64,000 nt of DNA, taken from assembly GCF_003387355.1 (NCBI RefSeq), contig NZ_QUNH01000002.1, positions 413,606-477,605 on the forward strand. Reading direction: 5' to 3'. The position numbers were made by a program, and so were the translations under genes. Position 1 is the first letter of the stretch; each line of letters starts with the position of its first letter. Positions 46,793 to 55,065 of this stretch are shown here, one piece after another. This stretch comes from Winogradskyella sediminis. Its GTDB lineage: Bacteria > Bacteroidota > Bacteroidia > Flavobacteriales > Flavobacteriaceae. The notes under the pieces are model-generated. The model ran no database searches. It was not told the DNA's origin and saw nothing but the letters and a program-made list of their open reading frames with translations.

Positions 46793-47827
46793 ATGCCAAA
46801 TATTCCTGATATTTCAAACGAAGACGAAAACGAATTATACGAGCACCACGCCTTTAGAGTTGTGGCTGGTCAGCAACCGCTTCGTATCGATAAATACCTA
46901 ATGAATTTTATTGAAAACGCTACGCGAAATAAAATTCAGGCTGCCGCTAAAGATGGAAGTATTTTTGTGAACGACGTTCCTGTAAAATCTAATTACAAGG
47001 TAAAACCCAACGACTATATTACGGTAAAGTTTGAGCATCCACCACACGAGAACCTTCTAGTTGCTGAAGATATTCCTATTGATGTGGTATACGAAGATGA
47101 CGATTTACTTGTGGTTAATAAACCAGCAGGTATGGTGGTGCATCCAGGTCACGGCAATTATTCTGGAACTTTAATTAATGGTTTAATTTTTCATTTTGAA
47201 AATCTACCCAACAATTCTAGTGAAAGACCAGGATTGGTACATCGTATAGATAAAGATACCAGTGGCTTATTGGTTGTAGCTAAAACGGAACAGGCTATGG
47301 CGCATTTATCCGATCAGTTTGCTAAAAAAACAAGTGAACGTGAATATGTGGCTTTAGTTTGGGGAAATGTGAAAGATGATGAAGGTACTATTGAAGGTAA
47401 TATTGGACGCCATCCTAAAAATAGATTGCAGAATACGGTATTCCTAGATGATGATGAAGAACATGGAAAACCAGCAGTAACACATTATAAAGTAATAGAG
47501 CGATTAGGGTATGTAACTTTAGTAAGTTGTAAGCTTGAAACAGGGCGTACACATCAAATCCGTGTACACATGAAACATATTGGTCATACCTTATTTAATG
47601 ATGAACGTTATGGAGGCGAACGTATCTTAAAAGGGACCACTTTTACAAAATATAAGCAGTTTGTAGATAACTGTTTTAAAATTTTACCAAGGCAAGCACT
47701 ACATGCAAAAACACTAGGGTTTGTTCACCCAACGACGGGAGAATTTATGAAATTTGAATCCGATATTCCTGAAGATATAGCACAGTGCGTTGAGAAGTGG
47801 AGACACTATGCCAAGCACATGGATTAG
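46793..47827 (+). CDS. rluD: RluD-type 23S rRNA pseudouridine synthase
   Basis: Converts uridines to pseudouridine in large rRNA (helix 69 in the model RluD). 344 residues. An S4 RNA-binding domain (about 27-90, QPLRIDKYLMNFIENATRNKI) precedes the catalytic RluA-family domain. The active-site motif HRIDKDTSGL places the catalytic Asp at residue 153. RTHQIRVHMKHIGH is the conserved second block. The exact target sites, and hence the choice of RluD over RluA/C, rest on overall similarity. It is probably co-transcribed with the PASTA gene. Confidence 0.93.
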   Translation: MPNIPDISNEDENELYEHHAFRVVAGQQPLRIDKYLMNFIENATRNKIQAAAKDGSIFVNDVPVKSNYKVKPNDYITVKFEHPPHENLLVAEDIPIDVVYEDDDLLVVNKPAGMVVHPGHGNYSGTLINGLIFHFENLPNNSSERPGLVHRIDKDTSGLLVVAKTEQAMAHLSDQFAKKTSEREYVALVWGNVKDDEGTIEGNIGRHPKNRLQNTVFLDDDEEHGKPAVTHYKVIERLGYVTLVSCKLETGRTHQIRVHMKHIGHTLFNDERYGGERILKGTTFTKYKQFVDNCFKILPRQALHAKTLGFVHPTTGEFMKFESDIPEDIAQCVEKWRHYAKHMD

Positions 47828-47895
47828 TTAATTTTAGCTTCTTATTTTATATAGAGATTACTTATATCACTATCACAATTAGTTCTCATTAATAC

Positions 47896-47926
47896 TTGAA
47901 ACTCTTTCTTTATCATCGTATTTTTA
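47896..47926 (+). promoter_or_regulatory. Possible promoter of yaaA
   Basis: TTG (47896-47898), 20-nt spacer, TATTTTTA (47919-47926); seven of the eight fixed and free positions agree with TAnnTTTG. If right, the REP-like hairpins at 47963-48003 would form the mRNA leader. Confidence 0.35.
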
Positions 47927-47960
47927 CATAGAGAAAGAAAATAATAGAAGAACCTTTAAT

Positions 47961-48003
47961 GTCATCTTGTTTGTGCAGGATGTCGTTACTGAAATAAATT
48001 CAG
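47961..48003. repeat. REP-like double hairpin directly upstream of yaaA
   Basis: First hairpin CATCTTG/CAGGATG (7 bp, one G-U, 6-nt loop TTTGTG, 47963-47982). Second hairpin CTGAA/TTCAG (5-nt loop, 47989-48003). The element ends 6 bp before the ATG. It resembles the hairpin at 52746-52765 in stem length, loop length and the CAGG arm. Confidence 0.55.
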
Positions 48004-48009
48004 CAAAGC

Positions 48010-48768
48010 ATGAAACTAGCACTATCACCAGCAAAATCTTTAGATTACGAAACTACACTGCCAACGACAAAAACTACAGATGGTATTTTTTTAGATGAAG
48101 CAGAACGTTTAAATAAAATATTAAAAAAGAAGTCCGCTAAGAGTCTTTCTAAGCTAATGCATATTTCAGATAATTTAGGACAGTTAAACTATCAGCGTAA
48201 CCAAGAATGGGCATTACCTTTTACAAAAGATAACGCCAGACCTGCAATATATGCCTTTAGTGGAGATGTGTATAGAGGCTTAGATGCGTACAACATTCCT
48301 ATAGAAAAACTAGATAAAGTAGAAGACACTGTTAGAATTTTATCTGGTTTATACGGTGTTCTAAAACCGTTAGATTTAATACAGCCTTACCGCTTAGAAA
48401 TGGGAACTAAAATGCCTGTGGGAAAAAATAAAAATTTATATGAATTCTGGAAAAAGAAAGTGACCAAAGCCTTAAATGACGAGTTAGAAGAAGATGAGAT
48501 TTTTCTAAACTTGGCTAGTAATGAATATTTTAAAGCCATAGATACTAAAGCTTTAAAGGTGCCTGTTATAAATGTGGCTTTTAAAGAATTTAAAAATGAT
48601 AAATATAAAATTATAGCCATTTTTGCTAAATTAGCTAGAGGATTAATGGCGCGTTATATCATTGATACAAATGCCAAAACCATAGAGGATATTAAAGGCT
48701 TTAATTATGAAAACTACGGGTTTAGTGAAGCATTATCTTCTGAACACGAATTGGTGTTTACAAGATAA
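48010..48768 (+). CDS. yaaA: YaaA-family peroxide stress protein
   Basis: 252 residues. The opening [14 protein letters not shown] matches the YaaA/DUF328 family, with [32 protein letters not shown] (about 60-92) and [25 protein letters not shown] (about 112-137) as further conserved blocks and [12 protein letters not shown] near the end. E. coli YaaA lowers intracellular iron under hydrogen peroxide stress and binds DNA. No OxyR-type site is recognisable upstream; instead a REP-like element sits against the start codon. The TPR membrane protein gene follows by 15 bp. Confidence 0.94.
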   Translation: MKLALSPAKSLDYETTLPTTKTTDGIFLDEAERLNKILKKKSAKSLSKLMHISDNLGQLNYQRNQEWALPFTKDNARPAIYAFSGDVYRGLDAYNIPIEKLDKVEDTVRILSGLYGVLKPLDLIQPYRLEMGTKMPVGKNKNLYEFWKKKVTKALNDELEEDEIFLNLASNEYFKAIDTKALKVPVINVAFKEFKNDKYKIIAIFAKLARGLMARYIIDTNAKTIEDIKGFNYENYGFSEALSSEHELVFTR

Positions 48769-48783
48769 AAGATAACCGTAAAT

Positions 48784-49503
48784 ATGTATTACTTACTTAT
48801 AGTTGTTCAGGTGTATTGTCTATACCATGCTTATAAAAATAGTAAACCTTACTACTGGTATTTTCTTATCTTTTTTATTCCTGCCATAGGATCCTTAATT
48901 TATATCATTACTCAGATATATAACAGGCGTGATGCTGAAAAAATTCAGGAAGGGATTACAACAGTTCTCAATCCCACAAAACAGATTAAAGATTTAGAAA
49001 AGAGGCTACAATTTGTAGATACATATGCTAATAGAATGGCGTTAGCCGATGCATATTTTAAGTTTAAAGATTTTTCGAATGCTATTTTAAATTATAAACA
49101 AACCTTAGATGATACTGTTCAGGATGACTATTATGCAAGGCAAAAATTAGTACAATGTTATTTTCAAATCAATGATTATGAAAGTGTAATTGAACAGGCA
49201 GAGTATATAAAAGAAAGTTCAGAATTTAAAGGGTCTATACCACAGTTCTGTTATGGTTTAGCATTAAATAGAAAAGGAAGAACTGATGAGGCCGAAATAC
49301 AGCTTAAGCAAATAGATAGACCGTACTCTAACTATGCCGAGCGTCTAGAGCTTGCGAAATTTTATCTAGAAAATGATAGAAATAGAGAAGGGAAGGCGCT
49401 TTTAGAAGAGATTTCAACAGAATCTAAACGTTTAACGAAGCCCAATAGAAAACTTTATGGTTCAACTATTGCTGAGGTACAGCGTCTGTTGTCTAAACTA
49501 TAG
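48784..49503 (+). CDS. TPR-containing membrane protein
   Basis: 239 residues. Two short hydrophobic helices at the N-terminus (about 3-17 and 23-44, YYWYFLIFFIPAIGSLIYI) resemble the PLDc_N-type membrane hairpin. A coiled-coil stretch (KQIKDLEKRLQFV) and about four TPR units (about 85-215, MALADAYFKFKDFSNAILNYKQTL) follow on the cytoplasmic side. No enzymatic motif. The function is unknown; the TPRs suggest a scaffold. It is likely co-transcribed with yaaA. Confidence 0.85.
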   Translation: MYYLLIVVQVYCLYHAYKNSKPYYWYFLIFFIPAIGSLIYIITQIYNRRDAEKIQEGITTVLNPTKQIKDLEKRLQFVDTYANRMALADAYFKFKDFSNAILNYKQTLDDTVQDDYYARQKLVQCYFQINDYESVIEQAEYIKESSEFKGSIPQFCYGLALNRKGRTDEAEIQLKQIDRPYSNYAERLELAKFYLENDRNREGKALLEEISTESKRLTKPNRKLYGSTIAEVQRLLSKL

Positions 49504-49566
49504 TATTTTAAATTATGTCTAAGTTTGTTAATTAAAAAGTGAAATTTAATTTCTAACTACGTTGGG

Positions 49567-50133
49567 TTAATCTTCTATTCCCCAAGGAGCTTCTGGTGTT
49601 TCAATGGTCTTGGTTATGTCAAAACGTACAGAAAATAGGCGATCAGTTCCTATACGACGAAGATTGTATGTAAAGCTAGTGTCATCAATAGTAAACCACC
49701 AGACATTTGAAGAAGCTGCAGGTATTATGCTAGAAGTATGTACATCGGCAGGAAACATTTGTAAGTATGGTAATCCTTGATTAACACTAGTACCTCCATA
49801 TTGTGTAAGTTCCTCTTCAGTGCCATCTTTATGTCTGTGATCGTGTTTAAGACCTAGTATTTTATCGTCATTTATATGCAAGACCCAAGTTCGTGATTTA
49901 TCATCTCCTACAAAGAAAGGAATTCTAATGGTGTCGGTATCACAAGATCGCACATGCATTACTAAAGATTTTCCTGTAAATCCGTCTCCTTCTTTACCTC
50001 CTGCTGTAACAACACCTTCATAAGCTTTTCCGCAATGCGTTTTTAATTGCTCCCAGAAAATTTCAGAATTGGTTTGTTCTTGGCCTAATCCATGTAAAGG
50101 AAATAGAAGTAAAAGGAAAATTAAGGTTTTCAT
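49567..50133 (-). CDS. Secreted protein of unknown function
   Basis: 188 residues with a signal peptide (about 1-17, ending GLGQ). The mature protein has two Cys (THCGKAY ~33-39 and RSCDTDT ~62-68) that could form a disulfide, and a His/Asp-rich segment GLKHDHRHKDGTEEEL (about 94-109). The HDHRHKDG cluster looks like a potential metal site. The rest alternates beta-like segments (SNVWWFTIDDTSFTYNLRRIG). I do not recognise the family. It is monocistronic by position, divergent from the TspO-like gene across 184 bp. Confidence 0.8.
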   Translation of the reverse strand: MKTLIFLLLLFPLHGLGQEQTNSEIFWEQLKTHCGKAYEGVVTAGGKEGDGFTGKSLVMHVRSCDTDTIRIPFFVGDDKSRTWVLHINDDKILGLKHDHRHKDGTEEELTQYGGTSVNQGLPYLQMFPADVHTSSIIPAASSNVWWFTIDDTSFTYNLRRIGTDRLFSVRFDITKTIETPEAPWGIED

Positions 50134-50317
50134 AATAACATTTTGGTAAATAATTGTAAGCCCAGCTAATATACATGAATTCTTAATAGTTATCTGATAG
50201 AGACCACGGACTCATATTTAAGCATCTTTACACTGCACTATAATCGTGTTTAGGTTAAAGAATAGAGAAAATAAGTTAAACTAATGCTGTACAAATCTTA
50301 AATTAGAGCAAAATTTA

Positions 50318-51118
50318 ATGATGAAAAAAACACTACAAATTGGAAATATTATTGCGCTAATTTTAACTATTGCTGTTAATTACCTGTCTAACACTGGTGT
50401 TTTAAATAACACTACCATTGGTGAAGTCTCTAATACTTATAGCTCTTTATTTACTCCAGCAGGATATACTTTTGCAATTTGGGGAATTATTTACCTACTA
50501 CTTATTGGATTTGCGATTTATCAAGGGCGAAGCTTATTTGTAAAGGTTAATAATGATGCTGTAGTTATGAGAACAGGTTGGTGGTTCATTATCTCATGTA
50601 TATATAACTCGCTTTGGGTATTTGCTTGGATTTACGAATATACCTTATTGTCTTGTGTTTTTATTTTTCTCTTACTGTTTTCACTTTTAAAAATTGTATT
50701 GAATAATAGAATGGAGTTAGATGATGAGCCTTTACCCATTATAACTTTTGTTTGGTGGCCATTTGTAATATATTCTGGTTGGGTTACTGTGGCGAGTATA
50801 GCAAATGTCGCTACCTATTTAGTAAAAATAGGTTGGGATGGTTTTGGTATTTCAGCCACCATTTGGACTATTTTGCTGGTCTTAATAGCCGTCGTTATTA
50901 ACGTCATCGTCACTTGGAAACGAAATATGAGAGAGTTTGCCCTTGTTGGTGCATGGGCTTTAATAGGTATAGGAAATGCTAATAGTTTAAACAATGAATT
51001 GTTAATGTATATAGCTTTTTTCAGTGCTGCTTTGTTGATTATAAGTAGTAGTATTCATGGATTTAAAAACCGTGATACCAGTCCGCTTATTAAATTTCAG
51101 GAATGGAAGAAATCATAG
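50318..51118 (+). CDS. TspO/MBR-like tryptophan-rich membrane protein
   Basis: 266 residues, longer than the ~160-residue classical TspO. About seven hydrophobic helices are visible. The signature region is FTPAGYTFAIWGIIYLLLIGF (about 46-66), GWWFIISCIYNSLWVFAWIYEY (two-part, about 87-108) and FVWWPFVIYSGWVTVASIANV (two-part, about 145-166), which follow the Trp-rich TspO pattern. TspO proteins bind porphyrins and sterols; longer bacterial relatives have no known function. No porphyrin, opsin or carotenoid genes are nearby. Confidence 0.8.
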   Translation: MMKKTLQIGNIIALILTIAVNYLSNTGVLNNTTIGEVSNTYSSLFTPAGYTFAIWGIIYLLLIGFAIYQGRSLFVKVNNDAVVMRTGWWFIISCIYNSLWVFAWIYEYTLLSCVFIFLLLFSLLKIVLNNRMELDDEPLPIITFVWWPFVIYSGWVTVASIANVATYLVKIGWDGFGISATIWTILLVLIAVVINVIVTWKRNMREFALVGAWALIGIGNANSLNNELLMYIAFFSAALLIISSSIHGFKNRDTSPLIKFQEWKKS

Positions 51119-51230
51119 GATTTAGAAGATAATAAGCATTTTACTAGAGTCAGGCTTAAAATAGACGTAACTTGCGCCAAATTAAAAGGAGTGACCTAAA
51201 TAAATAGCGTTTGCTTCATAAACACTATTT

Positions 51231-52517
51231 ATGTCATTTAAATCATTAGGCTTATCTGAGCCTTTACTACAAGCTATCCAGAAAAAAGGATACGAAACAC
51301 CATCTCCAATTCAAGCAAAAGCCATTCCTTCAGTACTAGAAGGAAAAGATGTTTTGGCTTCGGCTCAAACCGGAACAGGAAAAACAGCAGGCTTTACCTT
51401 ACCGATGCTCCATCTATTATCACAAGGTGCAGAGCAAAGACACAGACCAATTAGAGCCTTAATTTTAACTCCAACACGAGAATTGGCCGCTCAAGTTTTT
51501 GCCAACGTTAAAGAGTATAGCGAGTTTCTAAACATTAGAAGTACCGTTATTTTTGGTGGTGTGAATCAGAAACCACAGGTTAATAAATTACGTCAAGGGG
51601 TTGATGTTTTGGTGGCCACACCAGGACGATTAATTGATCTCGAAAACCAAGGACTATTGTCTTTAAATAAAGTTGAAATTTTTGTCTTAGATGAGGCTGA
51701 CCGTATGTTAGATATGGGTTTTTTGCGTGATATTGAACGCGTTATGAAATTGATTCCTAAAAAACGACAGAATCTTATGTTCTCTGCAACGTTTTCTAAG
51801 GACATCAAGAAATTAGCGTATTCCATCCTTAATAATCCTGTGCAAGTTGAAGCCACTCCAGAAAATACAGCTGTTGAAGTGATAAAGCAAAAGGTATATC
51901 GTGTGGCTAAGGGTAAAAAAACAGGTTTAATTATTAAATTAATTGCTGAAGGAGACTGGAAACAAGTTTTAGTATTTACAAGAACAAAACACGGAGCGAA
52001 TAAGCTGTGTAAAAAAATGATTAGCTCTGGTATTACTGCCGCAGCGATTCATGGTAATAAAAGCCAAGGTGCGCGAACAAAAGCTTTAGCCGGTTTTAAA
52101 AACAACTCTATTAGAGTGCTTGTAGCTACAGATATTGCAGCGAGAGGTTTAGATATACCATTGTTGCCACATGTTATCAATTTCGAATTACCAAATATTG
52201 CCGAAGACTATGTACATAGAATTGGTAGAACAGGAAGAGCAGGTGCAGAAGGTGAGGCGATGTCTCTGGTTAGTGCTGATGAAACGTTATATCTTAAAGG
52301 TATTGAAAAATTAATTGGTGAGAAAATTAACGTTGAAATAATTGAAGGTTTTGAACCCGATCCTAATGCTTCTACAGAACCTATAAAACCTGGGCAAAAT
52401 AGAAATCAGGGACGTCGTAGAAGTTCTAACACTAAGAGTTCTAATAATTCCAGAAACTCTAATTCTGATCGTAACAAAAGTAGAAGTCGAAATAAAAATA
52501 GTAGTAATAGACGTTAA
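51231..52517 (+). CDS. DEAD-box RNA helicase, RhlE-like
   Basis: ATP-dependent RNA unwinding, probably in ribosome assembly or mRNA turnover. 428 residues. Q motif ([14 protein letters not shown], ~19-32), motif I AQTGTGKT (~45-52), Ia [14 protein letters not shown] (~154), III SAT, IV-V region [26 protein letters not shown] (~332-341). The ~50-residue tail is Arg/Ser/Asn-rich ([12 protein letters not shown]), typical of RhlE-like helicases and likely to bind RNA non-specifically. The small DUF6500-like gene follows after 3 bp. Confidence 0.95.
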   Translation: MSFKSLGLSEPLLQAIQKKGYETPSPIQAKAIPSVLEGKDVLASAQTGTGKTAGFTLPMLHLLSQGAEQRHRPIRALILTPTRELAAQVFANVKEYSEFLNIRSTVIFGGVNQKPQVNKLRQGVDVLVATPGRLIDLENQGLLSLNKVEIFVLDEADRMLDMGFLRDIERVMKLIPKKRQNLMFSATFSKDIKKLAYSILNNPVQVEATPENTAVEVIKQKVYRVAKGKKTGLIIKLIAEGDWKQVLVFTRTKHGANKLCKKMISSGITAAAIHGNKSQGARTKALAGFKNNSIRVLVATDIAARGLDIPLLPHVINFELPNIAEDYVHRIGRTGRAGAEGEAMSLVSADETLYLKGIEKLIGEKINVEIIEGFEPDPNASTEPIKPGQNRNQGRRRSSNTKSSNNSRNSNSDRNKSRSRNKNSSNRR

Positions 52518-52520
52518 GCT

Positions 52521-52736
52521 ATGACATCAGCTTTAAAAGATAAAATTATAGAAGTTTGCGATAAAAAGATTGCTCAGAAAGGGGCTAATGTTGGAATTTC
52601 ATTTTATGCGTTTTTTAAGAATAAAAATGATAATCCAAAAATGTTAATGGAAGCCGCAACATGGTGGATAGAAACGCATCAATTAGACCATTTTGAAAAA
52701 GCAGTAAAGATTAAGGAATTGATGCAAAATTATTAG
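52521..52736 (+). CDS. Small conserved protein, DUF6500-like
   Basis: 71 residues with no signal or membrane segment. The sequence (LKDKIIEVCDKKIAQKGANVGISFYAFF, LMEAATWWIETHQLDHFEKA) fits from memory a small conserved family annotated DUF6500; function unknown. Only 3 bp separate it from the helicase stop, so it is certainly in the same operon and probably translationally linked. Confidence 0.8.
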   Translation: MTSALKDKIIEVCDKKIAQKGANVGISFYAFFKNKNDNPKMLMEAATWWIETHQLDHFEKAVKIKELMQNY

Positions 52737-52745
52737 TTTGTTGAT

Positions 52746-52815
52746 ATTCCTGTGCAGACAGGGATTCAATTAAGTATTAAAAAAAAACAGATTCCTGCTT
52801 TCGCAAGAATGACAA
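52746..52815. repeat. REP-like paired hairpin element
   Basis: Left hairpin ATTCCTG/CAGGGAT (7 bp, one G-U, loop TGCAGA, 52746-52765). Right hairpin ATTCCTGC/CGCAAGAAT with TTTC loop and one mismatch (52791-52810), followed by GACAAAG. The two share the ATTCCTG arm and are separated by an A-rich spacer. Sequences of the ATTCCTGC..GCAGGAAT kind are familiar as dispersed intergenic repeats. It ends about 10 bp before the next ATG. Confidence 0.65.
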
Positions 52816-52824
52816 AGAAAAACG

Positions 52825-53052
52825 ATGTCAACACAACCTAACAACCCACTTCACGGAGTAAAGCTTGAACAGATTATCACTGATTTACAAGCGCACTATG
52901 GGTGGGAGTATATGGGTTACCAAATTAACATTCGCTGTTTTACCCACGACCCTTCCGTTAAATCGAGTTTAAAGTTTCTAAGACGTACACCTTGGGCACG
53001 CACTAAAGTTGAGCGTATGTATTTAGAATATTTAAAAAAGAACCCGAAATAG
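52825..53052 (+). CDS. VF530-family DNA-binding protein
   Basis: 75 residues. [18 protein letters not shown] (about 10-27), [30 protein letters not shown] (about 34-63) and a basic C-terminus match the VF530/DUF2132 family, a small double-helical fold proposed to bind DNA. Cytoplasmic. A REP-like element occupies the gap upstream. It converges on the YitT-family gene with 34 bp between. Confidence 0.9.
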   Translation: MSTQPNNPLHGVKLEQIITDLQAHYGWEYMGYQINIRCFTHDPSVKSSLKFLRRTPWARTKVERMYLEYLKKNPK

Positions 53053-53086
53053 ATAATAGCCTTTAAAGGTTATCACTTTATTGCAA

Positions 53087-53977
53087 TCACATTATGGGTA
53101 ATGTCTTTCCTTTTTTCTTATCTAAATAATGGCGTAAGACTCCTCCTTTAACATTGTTTACATCAAACTCAACAATAAATGCGTTTTCGTCAATGTCTTC
53201 GATAATACGATGCATTTTTTTAATGTCAATTCGGTTAATTATGGTGTGAATGATATCAAAATCTTGTTGAGGTCCTTTGCTACCAAATCCTTTAGAACCT
53301 TTGTAAGTGGTTAGGCCTACACCTAATTCAATCATAATTGCGTGCTTTATTTCTGCATAATGATTAGACACTATTGTAACACCGATAAAATCTTCAAAAC
53401 CTTCAATGGTCATATCCGTTACTTTAGCAGTTACAATGTAGGTAAGAATGGAATACAGTGCAATTTCTAAAGAGACCACGAGCGCTGTAATACTAAATAA
53501 GATAATATTAAACATCAAAATGACTCTTCCTATGCTTAAGCCAAATTTGTCGTTGAGATAAATTCCTAAGATTTCTGATCCATCTAAGACGGAACCGTTT
53601 CTAATTGCAATACCAATTCCACCTCCTAAACACAGACCTCCAAAAATAGAAATAAGTAGTTTATCATCGGTTATGGTATCATAATTACCAAAGTGGATTA
53701 AAGAGGCAAAACCGAGAATGCTCAGTACCGATTTTATAACAATGCGTTTAGAAACCGTATAGTAGCCAAGAATTAAAAATGGTAAACTAAAAATAATGAG
53801 TAGTAAAGAGATGTCTACACCAATAAGCCTGTTTACGAGTAGTGCAATTCCTGTAACTCCACCATCCATAAAACCATTAGGTAGTAAAAAAGCTTTTAAG
53901 CCAATGCTGGCTAAAATGATGCCAAGGACAATTTGAGTTAATTCTGAAAAAAAATTATACCGCTTGGAGTGTTTCAA
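53087..53977 (-). CDS. YitT-family membrane protein
   Basis: 296 residues with a TTG start: an in-frame stop lies six codons upstream and no ATG is available before residue 37, which is inside the first helix region. Five membrane helices (about 12-160) include the family's AFLLPNGFMDGGVTGIALLVNR segment in two parts and GGLCLGGGIGIAIRNGSVLDGSEIL in two parts. A cytoplasmic DUF2179 domain (about 210-290, GVGLTTYKGSKGFG, ENAFIVEFDVNNVKGG) closes the protein. Family function is unclear; a transporter role is suspected from topology. Confidence 0.93.
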   Translation of the reverse strand: MKHSKRYNFFSELTQIVLGIILASIGLKAFLLPNGFMDGGVTGIALLVNRLIGVDISLLLIIFSLPFLILGYYTVSKRIVIKSVLSILGFASLIHFGNYDTITDDKLLISIFGGLCLGGGIGIAIRNGSVLDGSEILGIYLNDKFGLSIGRVILMFNIILFSITALVVSLEIALYSILTYIVTAKVTDMTIEGFEDFIGVTIVSNHYAEIKHAIMIELGVGLTTYKGSKGFGSKGPQQDFDIIHTIINRIDIKKMHRIIEDIDENAFIVEFDVNNVKGGVLRHYLDKKKGKTLPIM

Positions 53978-54094
53978 ATTTGAAGGTTTTGTTCAGGAAA
54001 AGTTACAAAAACCATTTTAACTAGATGATGTTTGAAGGAGATATTTCGAATTTTATTAAAACCGAAATATCAACTTTCTAAAAGCTGCAATTCC

Positions 54095-54547
54095 TTATTT
54101 TATCTGTCTTAAACCTTCGTAGACAATAATGCTCACGGCATTCGCTAAATTTAAACTTCTAATAGATGTGCTATATAAAGGAATTTTAAAAAGTTGAGAG
54201 GCATAACGTTCTATTAATGGTTTTGGTAAGCCAACTGATTCTTTACCGAATACCAAAAACATGTCATCTTCAAATTTAATGTCCCAATGATTCTGTGTGC
54301 CATGACTTGATAAAAACACCATTTTAGCATTTTTATTTTTTTGGAAAAACGCTTCCATATTGTCATAATAAATCACTTCTAGGTGCTGCCAGTAATCGAG
54401 TCCTGCACGTTTTAAGCGTTTGTCATCAATTTCAAATCCAAATGGTTTTACTAAGTGTAATGTAGACCCTGAAGCTAATGCTAATCTACCTATATTTCCT
54501 GTATTATTTGGGATTTCAGGTTCTATGAGTACAATATTAAGCGGCAT
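54095..54547 (-). CDS. trmL: tRNA (cytidine/uridine-2'-O-)-methyltransferase TrmL
   Basis: Methylates the wobble ribose of tRNA-Leu with SAM. 150 residues, a minimal SPOUT enzyme. Conserved parts: IVLIEPEIPNNTGNIGRLA (about 4-22), LVFGKESVGLPKPLI (about 101-116) and IPLYSTSIRSLNLANAVSIIVYE (two-part, about 123-145), forming the trefoil knot SAM site. The start codon overlaps the 3' end of the upstream small membrane-protein gene by 11 bp. Confidence 0.95.
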   Translation of the reverse strand: MPLNIVLIEPEIPNNTGNIGRLALASGSTLHLVKPFGFEIDDKRLKRAGLDYWQHLEVIYYDNMEAFFQKNKNAKMVFLSSHGTQNHWDIKFEDDMFLVFGKESVGLPKPLIERYASQLFKIPLYSTSIRSLNLANAVSIIVYEGLRQIK

Positions 54548-54761
54548 TTTTTTGTGTGAGTTTAATAAATATTAATCGGATTAATAATACAAATGGCAAG
54601 CCATGAAATACCACATCTAACCAATCTTTAAAAGCCATTGCGACTGCACCTCCTGCAATCCACCGTATTTTACCTAAAAGATGTGGTTCTGGAAAAAAAG
54701 GTGCTAAGCCTAAAGTTAAGCAGAGTAAGATTATTAATTTCCAATCGTTGAGTAATTTCAT
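54537..54761 (-). CDS. Small membrane protein of unknown function
   Basis: 74 residues from the ATG at 54761 (MKLLNDWKLIILL). A longer in-frame start (54806) is rejected because it lies beyond the terminator hairpin at 54771-54804. Three hydrophobic segments (about 8-20, 34-46, 50-66) with GLAPFFPEPHLLGKIRW between make it an integral membrane protein. Its end overlaps the trmL start, so the two genes are a coupled pair. Confidence 0.75.
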   Translation of the reverse strand: MKLLNDWKLIILLCLTLGLAPFFPEPHLLGKIRWIAGGAVAMAFKDWLDVVFHGLPFVLLIRLIFIKLTQKNAA

Positions 54762-54770
54762 CGTATAAAT

Positions 54771-54804
54771 AAAAAGTCCATTCAAAGATATGAATAGACT
54801 TTTC
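54771..54804 (-). terminator. Terminator after the small charged gene
   Basis: Stem AAAAGTCCATTCA/TGAATAGACTTTT with one mismatch and a 6-nt loop. The plus-strand A-run at 54769-54775 is a T-tract on the minus strand. It starts 20 bp beyond the stop of the upstream minus-strand gene. Confidence 0.75.
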
Positions 54805-54823
54805 AATTTTTAGTTTTCAGCAA

Positions 54824-54967
54824 TTACTTTTTTTTCTGCTGACTTTTTATAGTGTCTTTATCAATGTCAAACTCATTGGTTTCCTGATTTACGTTGGCCG
54901 TAGGATTGGTCGGATTGTTTTGAGTTTTTGTAGTTTTAAACTTTTTTTTATCTTTTATAATTCCCAT
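54824..54967 (-). CDS. Small charged hypothetical protein
   Basis: 47 residues from the ATG at 54967 (MGIIKDKKKFKTTK). The frame could extend 16 codons upstream, but those residues are unlike the rest. Highly hydrophilic, rich in Lys/Asn/Thr/Asp, ending SQQKKK; probably disordered. No family recognised. A convincing terminator right after the stop supports a real transcription unit. Confidence 0.5.
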   Translation of the reverse strand: MGIIKDKKKFKTTKTQNNPTNPTANVNQETNEFDIDKDTIKSQQKKK

Positions 54968-55065
54968 GATTTCTATGTTTTTAGGTTCAGCAATAAGATA
55001 AAAAACAACGGGCACTTTATGTCATAAGGCTTTCATAAAATCAGGTAGATAAATGTTAAATAGTT

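Noticed and set aside
54762..54806. Longer start for the small membrane protein before trmL.
   Set aside because: It would place the start inside or beyond a convincing terminator hairpin.
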